A stretch of 64,000 nucleotides of DNA, taken from Tubulanus polymorphus (taxonomy: Eukaryota > Nemertea > Palaeonemertea > Tubulaniformes > Tubulanidae). The stretch spans positions 6,069,175-6,133,174 of the forward strand of contig NC_134032.1 in NCBI RefSeq assembly GCF_964204645.1. The letters run 5' to 3'. Shown piece by piece: positions 1 to 11,504 of this stretch; within the stretch, counting starts at the first letter, position 1, and each line of letters starts with the position of its first letter. The notes under the pieces were generated by a model, which was not told the DNA's origin, searched no databases, and saw only the letters and a program-made list of their open reading frames with translations. Position numbers and translations under genes: made by a program.

Positions 1-44
1 TCGAATAAAGCGGATCTACGATTGTCGTAACGGAAGTACCGTTT

Positions 45-671
45 ATGTTGGTTTGCAGGGGAGATTATCTACCGATGCGGTTTCAATTCCAGAAAAACTA
101 TTTTAAAATTACAGACAACCCTATGTTAACAACATACGGTTGTTTCGACGACAGTGTGTTCAATCGTGATCGTATTTTGAAAGAAGTCACTGTTAAAATT
201 GGTCAAGTGACTGCTGTTAATGTACTTGGAAGAAGTTTTAAACCAGCGGATTTAGATCTTGTAGCTACAATTTTAGAAGTTGCATTGACTCAAATCAAAT
301 CGTTAAAACTATGTCAAGGATTTTCTGTTCATTGTAAGCAGTGCAACACTGAGCACCTGAAAAGATTTATGCTCAATGTTGATGAAAATCAACGTGAAAT
401 TCGGTTCCGATCGATACATTGCGCGATACTCAACAATTATAGGGATTCTACATGTTCCTACTGCAAGAAATATAAATACAGTCTGCACAGGAAATGTATA
501 CAATCTTCCATGATTGAAATCGGCGGCACGGATCACAACGTCTTATCAAAACTTCTCGAAGACTACAGAGACCAGCTACAGTATAGCGAAGAATATAAAA
601 TGCTGTTGGACATGCAAAATGAAGCCATCTTTGAAAAAACATAAACCGCGTTCATTAAGATGGCACCCAAA
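45..671 (+). pseudogene. P-element-like transposase, 5' exon piece
   Basis: Open for 199 codons from the first ATG. The middle carries two cysteine pairs (CKQC and CSYCKKYKYSLH), a C-x2-C then Y/R-x2-L pattern I associate with THAP/P-type transposases. A helical stretch follows (LLEDYRDQL). The frame stops at 644, but a one-base shift in a run of six A (634-639) opens a frame that gives the family hallmark RWHP at about 658-669, directly followed by a gtaagt splice donor at 672. So the piece looks like one exon with a homopolymer frameshift. The upstream part of the gene is probably off the window. Family assignment is from motif memory only. Whether this is a host-domesticated gene or a dead transposon cannot be told here. 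Confidence 0.6.
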
Positions 672-805
672 GTAAGTCAAAACCATATATCTGAAATCTT
701 GAAGACATTAAATTAATCATAAATTTTAACAAGAGGTATCCAATTTATTTTGCAGGCTAATTTCTTTTAGCTTGAAAATTTGGTGCTAATCACCAAAGTC
801 CTACA

Positions 806-1151
806 ATGGACTCCATAATTCGAATTTGCTCGGGTACTATAAACATCAAGTTCGACACGATGGACGATTTTCTGCGTATATCTTCCAGTGGATGTCGGCA
901 GAAGCAGACGGTATTAATTTGCCCAGCGCTGGAAGAGAAGGAGGTAATATTATTCGACGAAATTACATTTCAGGTGATTTCCAGTCAGTGAACGAACAAT
1001 GATGTAACTAAACCTATCATTTAAATAGTAATTAACATAAATTCATTTTTATAGGAGGATCTGCAGATAACGTATCGTGACGGCATCGGGCGATTGGTCG
1101 GTTTTGTTGATCATGGTGATACTGGTAACGAAATTAGAAAGCTTAGTAAAG
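806..1151 (+). pseudogene. P-element-like transposase, two catalytic-core exons
   Basis: Two short exon-like blocks. The first is open from 806 and ends with ILFDEITFQ at 973, before a gtgatt donor. The second runs 1055-1151 after a tag acceptor and before a gtatgg donor, reading EDLQITYRDGIGRLVGFVDH. In P-like/THAP9-like transposases an acidic FDE(M) motif followed by a G-x-L-x-GF-x-D block marks the start of the RNase-H-like core, so these blocks match in order and spacing once the intron is removed. The downstream part of the core, with the remaining acidic residues, was not found between 1152 and 1866. Confidence 0.55.
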
Positions 1152-1866
1152 GTATGGCTCATCATTCCACGTGATTGTTGAAAGTTGATGTCCTGTACTA
1201 AATTTCCTGTAAGAGTGGGCGTTTTTGTATTGCCTCCAATATCATTCAGGCAAATTACTGTATTAACTTATCTCTTATATTCATATTATTGAGCATTTTT
1301 TGAATTCCTAACACTCTGTCACTTGAGTATTGATAGTCCCTATAGATGGTGTCGCTACCTGTAGTAATCATGTAACGAAATAGGTGGCATGTCTATCAAT
1401 AGATTTACTCAGGGATCATTCATTTATTACGTACGCATAAAATTTGAATATTTCAATCCCCTCTCCCCCTGTACGCAAAATCGACCATTTTTTCATATAC
1501 ATTAAGCATTACACTACGCAATTGCACGTACCCCTCCCCTCCCATAATGCATACGTAATAAATGAATGACCCCTCATGTTTATAAGCAGAAGCAGTCTTA
1601 AGTGGTTGCTAGTGGCAACCAACTAGTTTGTATAAATAAGTTGAGAATTTTTTTTTAAATCTACTAAAAACAGTGCTTGGAGTAGTTGGTATTGTAAGAT
1701 ACTGGTGTAGATACTGGTGTAAATACTTTCCTAGCTAATAAAAACAAAAATGTTAACGTGTTGTTAACGTTGAATCCTAATAAATTCAAACTGCAACCGA
1801 AAAAAATGTTACTTCAGTTATGAGATTTGATGCCACTTTGATCTGATCACACATTTCTTTTTCGGA
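1152..1866. other. AT-rich spacer, no gene seen
   Basis: No convincing coding frame on either strand. At about 1411-1430 and 1550-1575 there are related inverted words around acgtaataaatgaatgac, suggesting the ends of a small ~160-bp MITE-like insertion (about 1408-1576). The rest is unassigned and probably intron or decayed transposon. Confidence 0.3.
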
Positions 1867-2343
1867 GTGAAGAACGAACTTAGCAAGTCATGTGCTTCAG
1901 TTCACTTACCCCGGCAACACGGGATTCAAGTTTCCATTCGCACACATCCCAACTCGGGAAATGACTGCTCCAGAGCTGTACTTTCTTTTGTGGGAGGCAA
2001 TCTGCAATATCAAATACTGGTGTGGGGCTCTTCTCATTTCAAAAAGCATCTCATCAAAAAGATGAGAAACAATATACTGAACATTGGAGTGAAAGAAAAT
2101 CTAAGGAGATCACTGCAACACGGAGGTCATATAATCTGGCAACACTGGATCGCAGCGTACGAGTGGGACAGTGAGAAGTCACTACCGCTGCACCAAAAAC
2201 TAACGGGAAGCCATTTGGCACCGACGTCTGAAGAAAAGATGAGAAATCATCTGCACAAAAAGGTGATAGATGCAGATATGCTTAATTTAATGAAGGTAGG
2301 AGAATTTAATTTTACCAGAAAAACTGGAGTAAATATTCACTAA
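1867..2343 (+). pseudogene. P-element-like transposase, C-terminal core piece
   Basis: The last ~75 residues read HIIWQHWIAAYEWD, then LTGSHLAPTSEEKMRNHL and a VIDADMLNLMKV block. This W-x2-I/L..Y-WD, then T-x2-KMR-x-HL, then ML-x-LM order is typical of P-like transposases after the catalytic domain. The first ~80 codons have no recognised similarity and may be intron read through. The frame ends with a stop at 2341-2343. No splice signals were settled. Together with the pieces upstream and at 2977-3486 it gives one decayed gene in the same orientation. Confidence 0.5.
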
Positions 2344-2430
2344 TTTGTTAGGACTTATTGCGTGATTAACTAGGCAACCTAAACTTTGTAGCCATATTAG
2401 TGAAACTCTTACTGAAGGATATTCTAGACG

Positions 2431-2520
2431 TTCATTTTGCAAGTCCAACAGCATTTTGTATTCTTCGCTAGATAGTAGCTGGTCTCTGTAGTCTTCGAGA
2501 AGTGTTGATAAGACGTTGTG
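2431..2520 (-). repeat. Inverted copy of a transposase segment
   Basis: The minus strand encodes HNVLSTLLEDYRDQLLSSEE and onward, nearly the same 30 residues as the plus-strand piece near 534-623 (HNVLSKLLEDYRDQLQYSEE). Only this segment is copied, in opposite orientation, inside the same decayed gene. It is either a local inverted duplication or part of a second nested copy. Confidence 0.6.
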
Positions 2521-2976
2521 TGACGTAATATCTTGCAAAAGGAACATGTAGAATTCATACAATTTGAGTACATGCTACTTACAGTTGCATATCTGGGATT
2601 TCTATGCTTAGATTTTCAAAAATACAACTCCCGGTTATCAGCCACCATCGGGACCTCCACAATTGTGAAATTTTAATTGTGTGGCGAATGGCGGATATAT
2701 GGAATTTGATGGAAAATTGGAAGCTTAACGCATTAATTTATTCGGGACTAAGCTTGGCGGCAGCCGGGAGTCGAAGATAACCGGGAGATGACTGTATTTC
2801 AAACATTTAAGCGTAGAAATTCCAGATTTTAGCTGAATTAAATCTTTGGCCAGAATATAATGAATCGAAATGTCACTCTCAATTGGATTTTCAGATGTTT
2901 CAGAAATATATTGGACTAGAGGAAGGCCAAAAATTGGATTCTACAATTCGACTTTAGGAGGCAACAACTTCCATAG

Positions 2977-3486
2977 TTGCGATATTTTGCGACAGAAGAC
3001 CAATCAAAGAGAAATCCGACATCAGAATATTTGATCTCAAGAAATCGTAACAATTCTTTTTTAGACTTTGATAACCATATTGACAGTGAAATCAAAAAAT
3101 TGGACAAAGAGAGTAACAAATCCGAAATCGATGTCCTCCAAACGAAAATGATGTCAGCGCAAACGAGATACGACATCAAAAGCTGCAGAGAAGGATTTAT
3201 AGAACTCGTGGAGATCACCTTGCAAAACGGAACAAGTACGATTCAACCGTATTTGATTAACACTGATCAAGCAGAAAATTGGTTTTGCCAACAGCAGGCC
3301 ACATTTAATGGGGCTAATGATAACCCTAATTATCAACAGCACTGTGCGTCAGCCACTTCAAACATACTTTGTAATCCGTCCGTATCAAGAAAATCAAATG
3401 CCTTTACCACAAAAACTGACAATCCGTCCATAGAAATAGACAAAAAGCGGCAGAGGCTGAATACTTGTAAGCCGTTGAAACTGTGA
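2977..3486 (+). pseudogene. P-element-like transposase, C-terminal piece
   Basis: A 169-codon frame. Its middle reads INTDQAENWFCQQQATFNGA followed by NDNPN. The T/S-D-x2-EN-(F/Y)-F-x2-(Q/R)R/Q..G-x-N-x-NP block is the C-terminal signature of P-element-like transposases, where the last catalytic acidic residue lies. The N-terminal third is rich in K, E and D. A possible acceptor (tttcag) lies near 2895. The C-terminus is low in hydrophobic residues and ends in KPLKL. It completes the order seen upstream. Confidence 0.5.
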
Positions 3487-3513
3487 ATACTTATACGGCG
3501 TAGTAAAAAGAAT

Positions 3514-3734
3514 GAAATGCCACAATATTTCAGCCAAAAGAATGAAAAATTCTATAGGCGAATCGTATTTATTAGGAGCAACATTTCGGCTAAATACAAT
3601 TAGCCATCATCATGCGTACTGTTTGAGTACACCTGATGATGGCTAGTGGTATTTATCCGAAAACGTTGCTCCTAATAAATACGATTCTACTACTGAATTT
3701 TTCATTTTTTTGGCTGAAATATTGTAGCATTTCT
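3514..3734. mobile_element. Fold-back (palindromic) MITE-like element
   Basis: Two ~105-bp arms are near-perfect reverse complements. The outer ends read gaaatgccacaatatttcag on the left and its complement, ending ...attgtagcatttctc, on the right. The inner part pairs cgtatttattaggagcaac with gttgctcctaataaatacg. The centre is a short gtac..gtac loop. It has no coding capacity. The position just after the P-like C-terminus could mean it belongs to that element's 3' end, but no matching 5' copy was found. Confidence 0.75.
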
Positions 3735-4051
3735 CTCGTACTTCATCTTACACGGATATTGTGTATCTTCTCGACTCGTTGTAAATAGTTAAGAAGCATC
3801 AATTTTTGTGCTGATTGGGCGATATGAAAAATTAATTACGTCGGACTTGACTATATGTAAATATAGCTTAGACTAAGTATGCATTTAATCAATGAAAGAC
3901 CGGCTAGTCACTAATTGCTGATCATTTTTTTCATCCTCTCCCGGCAGGGATTGCATGTACCTGCGCACCCGGTTTAGTGTGGCAGGGGTTCGTGCTGTGG
4001 ATATCTTGCAATGGGAGAGGATAATGATTTTTACTATGATCTTAAGTCAGT

Positions 4052-5827
4052 TCAACCAAAAATGAAATGCAAGCACGCAAAGATGCAAAAGGGTAAAAAG
4101 ATAACGGTTTGACTATTGCAACAAATCTTACACTTCCATTCTGTATCATCAGCTGAACCTGGCACAATGCCAGTACAAGCAGGATCTATCCTTTGCAACC
4201 AATTAGTACACTCCAGCCAGAGTGCAGAATCGGAATCGTTTTCTAGCCATTCACGATTACAAATATGACAAGTGTATAAACTAGTTCTACTGCGTTTGTT
4301 TACAACCTTACGGGTTTTTCGAGATGTTCGTTTCTTCTTGGAAGTAGATTTGGAAGGTAAATCCTGTATTGAAACTGTGGGTATATTGTCTGTAATATTT
4401 GATGTAGATGGATGTCGAATTGTATGTACTGTTTCATTGATATCCGTCTGTTGGGGTAGGGCTAGATTGTCAGTCAAAATGTCTGGGAACGGCATATTCT
4501 GCTGCTGGGGTATACTTTCAATTAATTGCTGAATGAGCCTATGTCTCCTTAGCTTTGTATTAACTGGCAATCCATATGCTCTGTTAACTAGACGTACGAA
4601 TATCTTTAATATTAAAGCTAATGAAATCAAAATTATCTTCTGTGATAGCTTTAGCTAGAATCGTATGTATATCAGCTTTATGTTTGAATAACAACTTTAC
4701 AGAAATAGGCGTTTCTGCCTTTTTTCTCTTTTGATCAACGCTTCGCCTCAGTGTTTGAGTTTTCTCTTTACCCATAATGAATAAAATTTGCTTCCTGTAT
4801 TGGTTATTTACAGCTTTTATGAAAAATCTCACAGCATCTTCACATAAATCACTTATGCCAATAGAAACTAGAAACATTGAATTAATTACATTATCTACAT
4901 CAGTTATTTTCAAAACATCGATAAAAGTCAATCGTATTGAAAAGACTGACCCACATACTCCGCAGAGTTTTATCCTGACCAACATTTTCAAGAGTTTCTT
5001 GTAGTTTATACTCTGATGGATTAACACTAGGATTTTGCACTACAATTCTACAACGTTCAACTGCCATAAAGAAATCAAAGCATTTGTCTGATATATGAAT
5101 CAAACTTTCTCGATCGTTTTGCTTTCGAACTACATCATGCAGAGAATATGTGTTTGAAGAAAGAGCTAAAACTTCAAATTGGCTTAATGTAAGAGACCTT
5201 AGAAGGTCCAATTTAATTTTAACAGCCGAAAATGATTGGCTGATCGGCAGAAATATTCCTGTGAAGAAAATTTGCACTCGTTTCAAACACTTATGAATGC
5301 TATACCCTCCAACAACTGACTGATTTATCCACATTAAAAATGAAGCATGAAGTTTGAAAGTAAGTTCAACACAAAATGCCATTTTGTCATCACTAGCTGG
5401 TTCCCGCTTGCACAACCCTGATGATAAATCTTTAAACGAATCGGATGAAATGTATTGATGCAAAAGACGGGTATGAGCCACCCAATGTCTTGATTTCGGT
5501 TTACCAGAAATATACGATGTCTCAGAAACCTTGAGAAATTCCTGCCAAACAGAAAGTGAAAAATTATTCAAACTTTCAAGGTCAATTGAGATATTGTCGC
5601 AGACTGCATTTATGTGACTTAGTACTAGTACTAGGAATTCTAATAGAATCGAGAATTTGGCTTGGGTTCACTGAGCCTGGCAGTTCTGAATCGAATGAAT
5701 CAGGTAAATCGATGTCCTGTTCAAAGAAATTCATTGCTCTTACAAATTCGTAATCATCTTCATTATGATCATCTTGACTATCGCTGTCATCTTTTGTTGA
5801 CATAGGGCTATGAGGAAAATATATCAT
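4052..5827 (-). pseudogene. Decayed C-terminal half of a PIF1-PHD type gene
   Basis: Three overlapping minus-strand frames (5827-5582, 5571-4900, 5027-4052) carry a helical, Cys-poor region and then, at the end, a PHD-like zinc module: CHICNREW, later CTNWLQRIDPACTG, then WKCKIC. Frames change near 5575, 4950 and 4610, so the gene is broken. The region follows a PIF1-like helicase on the same strand, and I read the two as one former gene. The role of the middle region is unknown. PHD-like fingers at the end of transposon proteins usually bind chromatin, but here that is only family knowledge. Confidence 0.4.
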
Positions 5828-5860
5828 TCTACAACAGGTTAAGTCAGGTGAAAATCTGTT

Positions 5861-7277
5861 TCAAGTTGCAGGTGAGTAAAAGTTTCCAACACTAGTAGGA
5901 TGTTGTCTGCAATGTTGTAAAGTTAAATTACCTAGCAAAAACAAATCATCTGCTAATCGAGCTCGATTAAGAGCAACTCCTAGCTGTCCTGGAGAAAATA
6001 TATTATTGGAACTAATAGCGACCGAGTCAAGAGTCATACACCTTGACATCGGTGAATAGTTAAAGCAAATGATAAAGGTAATGGAAGCTGCGTCATGCTT
6101 GTGGACAACTTATTTTCACCGAGACTGAACTTGCTAAACACAAATGGCCTGAATTCTGTGGTAATATCAATAGATGGGAAATGAACTAAAACACTAGTGT
6201 CATGCATTTCCTGAACGACTCCTTTTAATCCGTTAACTAGTTTGTTTGATAAATTTCTTATCAATAAAACAGGTGCATTGAATTTCGATGGTAACCGAGT
6301 TATTGCAGGGAATTTGAAATGACTAGTAGAACCAATGATATTAGTTGCAGAACAAACCTTCTGCTCACAAGGCATTTGATCTAGCTTAGATCGTAGCCAC
6401 ATCGAAATTGGTTGCAAATAAATATGTGGGTTCCACACCAGCTGGAACTGGCCTACATAACTTTCGGAGAAATTGAACTCTTTCTTAAGATGGCTGTCCT
6501 CGAGTCACTTCATTAACGGTTGTAATGAAAACAGGATCTGATTGTCGGATGACTTTGAGTGAGAATGAAAATATGAGAGAATGAAAATCGATCACTCAAA
6601 AAACAATATAATAATATGATCCATCATCTCCATAACTCGGAACTGGTGGCTACTGGAAAAAATCGCCAGAAATGATAACCTGCATGCCACTGAAAAATGG
6701 CTCTGACTTGCGTACATGACGACAAACAAATTCTACAAGGTTAAAAATATGTTTGCTGATCGTAGAAATTTGGTCAATGACCAACACATCAGTGTTGATA
6801 ATATTATCTTGTATTGATCGCAAGTTGCCATCTGATTGAAAGCGTTCTGCTAATTGCTCACAACTGAACCTCCCATCAAAAATACCAGACGATGAATAGT
6901 TTTCGGATTAAATTCACTGAACTGCATACACTAGGCCTGTGCAGGCACAAACAGCAACCCTTTTTTTATCCGATAGGGTATTTTTGATAATAGTCCTCAA
7001 GCAGAATATTTTGCCCGATCCGGCCTGACCTAAAATATATAATTTATGGCCGACGCGAGCAAAAGACACTACCGAGGCTTGCTCCTGATTTAACATAGCT
7101 TATCAGCGGATGATGATTTAGAAGTGACAAAGCACATAAACCTGTTGGGTCATAAAAGATTACAACCGATTCCATGGAGAAAATATATAGTTGAAGTGAC
7201 TGACTAGAATCATGTAGAATCGCAGGTATATTGGATGAAAAACCATGCAAATTGCAGTTGAAAGTAACCAAATTCAA
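5861..7277 (-). pseudogene. PIF1-like helicase pseudogene
   Basis: Reading leftwards on the minus strand: Walker A GQAGSGK (7096-6914 frame), then in another frame the Walker B block TDVLVIDQIS (about 6795-6763) and VIISGDFFQ, then at 6438-5861 the helicase C-terminal region with FALTIHRCQGV. This order is that of PIF1/RecD-type helicases. Walker B reads D-Q instead of the usual D-E, which would cost ATP hydrolysis. Frames break several times between 6906 and 6440 and there is a stop after GDFFQ. It is therefore dead. It could come from a transposon cargo gene or a host-gene retrocopy. Confidence 0.6.
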
Positions 7278-7429
7278 TCGTCATCATTTCACTAGACACA
7301 AACGATAATTAAACAGGGCGCCCTATACTATTGTCGGTGGTATTGATCTTGATAGTGATTCAACAACATGGCAGCAAAAGTCGTCATTGTGCCATTTGGC
7401 AAAAAATTGGCCGAAAGAGAATTATTGAA

Positions 7430-8726
7430 TAATAATAATAACACTTTTAAAGCGCTGTAATTCCATGCCAAAGAGGCAAAGTTGAAAAGCGCTCCTCTGG
7501 CGTGTCATAGAATGCACGGAAAAGCACTGTTTTGAGGTGAGATTTGAATTGGACGGGCGCAAATGTTCTTCTCCAAAATTACAAAAGCGGTATGTGGGTT
7601 CAACTAATTTGTGCTGATTAGCCGAGCGTAATGTACGAGCAGGGATGTAGACTTGAATAAGTTCACTGATATATACAGGGGCGGAGCCAGTGAGAGCTTT
7701 GAAGGTAACGTAACCTTGTACTTAATCCTGGCGACAACTGGTAGCCAGTGCAGCTCACGCAATATGGGTGTAATGTGGTCGAATTTAGAAACACGCATAA
7801 CGAGACGAGCAGCACAGTTTTGAAGCAATTGAAGTTTACGAATCAGTTCATGCGAAATTCCACAGAGCAGACTATTACAATAATCCATCCTTGAAAGAAC
7901 AAGGGCCTGAACAAGTGATTTAGTAGCTGTGCAGGTTAAGTTCCTACGTGCCAGCCCAATGTTACGGATGTGATAATATCCACTTTTTAGAACTGATTGA
8001 ACATGTGATTTCATGGAGAGCTCGCAATCAAACATGACGCCCATATTACGAATTGGTTTTTCTGATACACGAACTTCTACACCAGCAACAGTCAATGATT
8101 TGATGTCAACAGATCGGAGGCGCTTTTTCGTCCCAAGTAAGAATACCTCAGTCTTTGATGCATTAGCCTTTAAAAGGTTGGCCCTGTACCAGTTAAAAAC
8201 AGCTTGTAAACAAGACTCCACATTCTGCAGCTGTTGTGTAACATTAAGCGTGTTGAGGCATTTAATGATTTTGTAGGCCTGAGTATCATCTGCGAACCCA
8301 TGTCGGTCGACATGATACGATCGGATGGGTTCTCCTAATGGTAGTATATACACTAGAAAAATAAGTGGCTCAGGACAGAACCTTGGGGCACACCGTACTT
8401 TAGGTCTTATTCACTGGATGTGTATGTCCATTTATAACAACTTGCAATTATCTACACCTGAGGTAAGAACCAAACCACTCAAGAGCAGAATCAGTTATAC
8501 CAACATATTCTTTCAGGCGAGCAAGTAATACTGAGTGATCAATTGTGTCGAACGCTGCACTTAAATCCAGCAAGATGAGGATAATGTCATCTGCATCAAT
8601 CATATTGCGGATATGATTGAAGGCAGTGAAGATGGTGCTTACCACCACACCACGTGCAATTACCAGGAGGATGCTACCACGTGACGGGATAAAAATGGAT
8701 TCCAAAAAATGGAATTGGCCAGACAC
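7430..8726 (-). mobile_element. 5'-truncated LINE, L2/CR1 type
   Basis: The minus strand carries reverse-transcriptase pieces in order. [12 protein letters not shown] lies at 8726-8448 and ADDTQAYKI at the start of 8353-7604, followed by the C-terminal LQALVLSRMDYCNSLL-like and LHWLPVVARIKYKV segments typical of the L2/CR1 group. A frameshift separates the two parts near 8400. The 5' endonuclease is missing, the usual result of incomplete target-primed reverse transcription. The 3' end probably lies at the small ttattatta-type repeat (plus strand 7428-7442), since L2-like elements end in short tandem repeats. Confidence 0.75.
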
Positions 8727-9356
8727 AGGGGCTTGTAATTACTTACAAATACTAATCAAATGCATGGTTTAGGAGTTACATAATACCTGTTCCGGTACGT
8801 GTCATCATATTAAGAAATATAAAAAAGCCCAAAATTAAATATCGTAATGTGCTGCCATCTATATGGACGGGATGCCGGTCAGCACGGAACCAGTCTACTT
8901 CCGATTGAGCTGCGCCGCAGCGAATTTTTTTTCACACCAGATCCGCCATTTTGTTTCTACGTGTGACATAATATCACGTGATCTCAACATGTATACACAA
9001 TTACTACCGGTAAACATAAAACACGTGTTGCTTATAAACAGGAATGAGTTGAATAACGAAACCCACTAAGTAACAAAACGAAAATTGGAGTTTGAAATAT
9101 AATCCTTAATCATAATGTCAATAAAATTGGGGAATTATATGATCAATTTTATTAATTAAAATTTATGCTGATGTAGACACTTCGTGTAGAAGACGCTGTC
9201 CTCAATTATGCAACATCCAAAAAGCCCCAAGTCTAGACTTTTTGTGTCCTTGTAAATAAAACCTTATATGGGGGTAATACCCTCTTAGCCTCTGCAGGGA
9301 ATGAAGTCTACGTCCTTGAGCTCCTTCTTAAGGGCAAAAAATAAATACAGGCCTCT
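8727..9356. other. No gene; possible transposon terminus
   Basis: No coding frame stands out. Around 8905-8945 the sequence ctgcgccgcagcgaatttt, then ttcacaccag, is a reverse-complement match to the ends of the repeat units further on (ctggtgtgaaaaagaaattc, near 10,803). This suggests that a decayed DNA element with inverted ends spans about 8.9-10.8 kb. Confidence 0.3.
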
Positions 9357-9624
9357 CCATGGGCGTCGCTAGGATTTTTTAGGGGGTTCGAATATCGGCA
9401 ATTTGGCGAATCTAGTAACTGCCTTTGACGATGTCCGAGGTTGCCATGGGGGTTTGGGTGTCCTCCCCCAAGAAAACTTTGAAAATTAGGAGCGATTTAA
9501 AGTGTTTTCCCGCCACCTTGAGTGATTACCTTGTGGAAAAAACACGAGTGTTTTTATATAAAGAAACCTAGCCGAAAAAAAGGGGGTTCGTTCGCACCCC
9601 CGAACCCCCCTGGCGACGCCTATG
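9357..9624. mobile_element. MITE with ggcgtcgc inverted ends
   Basis: The left end reads gggcgtcgctagg followed by agggggttcg. The right end reads cgaacccccctggcgacgcc, its near reverse complement. Length is about 267 bp with no coding capacity. The flanks (ccat / tatg) fit a short target duplication of unclear length, so the superfamily is not assigned. Confidence 0.65.
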
Positions 9625-9815
9625 CTCTGCTGCCACCAGACTTCAGCACCACTCATAAGTCAGATATTTGTCACAAATCAAACATTTATTTGCTAAACAA
9701 ACAAGCCCAACCTGGGCTTCACACATTTGTCAAAGAAAATATTTTTGAAAATGTAATACAAAATTAATCATTTACAGATACTGGTAGGGATCAGCAGTAT
9801 GACAGCCTCAGATTG

Positions 9816-10866
9816 AACATAAATAGGCCTACATCTTTCTTTGCACCTAATTATTCATGAGTCTGATAATTCTTAAATAAATTTGCAGCATTTTTGGTTA
9901 CTCTGTCTCTACTATGTACGAAACCATTTAGACCGAAGAGCATTCGAGATTATACGTCACGTTTGCACGACTGCTCTGTTGAACTGAATCATCATTCATG
10001 AAGATAAAGACCGAAAATAAATCGGGGTTACGCATGCGCAACAAAGCAACGACCTGGTGTGAAAAAGAAATTCGCTCCGCTGCATCAATACGGTCTCAGG
10101 CAAATACGAAGGCGTTATTATATTGAAATCTTTACATAATATACTAATACATAAGAAACTATTTTATATATTTTTTGAATTGAGCTAATGACATGTGTGT
10201 CAACATAAATAGGCCTACATCTTTCTTTGCACCTAATTATTCATGAGTCTGATAATTCTTAAATAAATTTGCAGCATTTTTGGTTACTCTGTCTCTACTA
10301 CGTACGAAACCATTTAGACCGAAGAGCATTCGAGATTATACGTCACGTTTGCACGACTGCTCTGTTGAACTGAATCATCATTCATGAAGATAAAGACCGA
10401 AAATAAATCGGGGTTACGCATGCGCAACAAAGCACCGACCTGGTGTGAAAAAGAAATTCGCGCGGAATACGAAGGCGTTATTATATTGAAATCTTTACAT
10501 AATATACTAATACATAAGAAACTATTTTATATATTTTTTGAATTGAGCTAATGACATGTGTGTTAACATAAATAGGCCTACATCTTTCTTTGCACCTAAT
10601 TATTCATGAGTCTGATAATTCTTAAATAAATTTGCAGCATTTTTGGTTACTCTGTCTCTACTACGTACGAAACCATTTAGACCGAAGAGCATTCGAGATT
10701 ATACGTCACGTTTGCACGACTGCTCTGTTGAACTGAATCATCATTCATGAAGATAAAGACCGGAAATAAATCGGGGTTACGCATGCGCAACAAAGCACCG
10801 ACCTGGTGTGAAAAAGAAATTCGCTCCGCTGCATCAATACGGTCTCAGGCAAATACGAAGGCGTTT
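9816..10866. repeat. Three tandem copies of a ~300-386-bp unit
   Basis: Units start with aacataaataggcctacatc at 9816, 10,202 and 10,565. The spacing is 386 and 363 bp, and the last unit is cut short at about 10,866. Unit 2 lacks ~23 bp (ctccgctgcatcaatacggt and neighbours) that units 1 and 3 have. The copies are otherwise nearly identical, so the amplification is recent. No coding capacity; the open frame near 10,747-10,962 runs through the repeat and is probably chance. Confidence 0.85.
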
Positions 10867-11323
10867 CATCCCTTGTTATTTCTATATAGTAAGGCGTCGC
10901 GCCCGGTGATACTGATCCTTAACAGCAAATTATTTATCGGGAACTCTATAGTGGATAAATAAACAACATCATCACAAGGTATTTCTGTGATATTTTGAAT
11001 TTATTTGTATTTTAAATTTAGCGCCATTCTCGCGAGATTATCAACAACCCGGAAGTAAAATCCAAGCCAGTTTAAAAGCCCCTGTGGACAGAAATGCGTA
11101 AAAGGAAGAAAATGAAACAAAAATAATTCATGTACATTGTAAGTGTATCATAGAATGATTAATTAAACATTTTCCATTTACTCAAGCCGTTGAAAAGCAG
11201 TATAATGTGGCATCCGGGCTCATAATATCGTACAGTATAACCCACAGAGGACCACTACCAACTTTCCTGGATCCATTTACATATGCAATGATATCAAAAC
11301 GTCACTAAAGGGAATGCGATATC
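10867..11323. other. Unassigned intergenic sequence
   Basis: No repeat or coding frame was recognised. It lies just upstream of a possible first exon and could hold its promoter, but no clear TATA box or other signal was identified. Confidence 0.3.
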
Positions 11324-11362
11324 AATGGAAGCTGCGGGAGATGAGAAAGATTCTCTAGAACG
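11324..11362 (+). other. Possible host first coding exon
   Basis: An ATG followed by 13 open codons (MEAAGDEKDSLER) ends directly at a gtaagg splice donor. By itself this is weak; it is listed because the exon-like block at 12,061 continues in the same phase. Confidence 0.3.
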
Positions 11363-11504
11363 GGTAAGGACGTATCTTCTTAATAATCTGATACATTTTT
11401 ATGAAGAAAAAATTACCTCTTCAATGTAGCTAAGAAATGTAGCTGAGGAAAAATTGTAAACCATAGGGATGCCTATGAAACAGCGCAGAATTGGTTTTTC
11501 GATA

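Noticed and set aside
3926-4022. A tRNA-like or hairpin RNA around tcctctcccggcaggg
   Set aside because: There is a 10-bp inverted match (atcctctccc / gggagaggat), but no cloverleaf or A/B boxes could be fitted.
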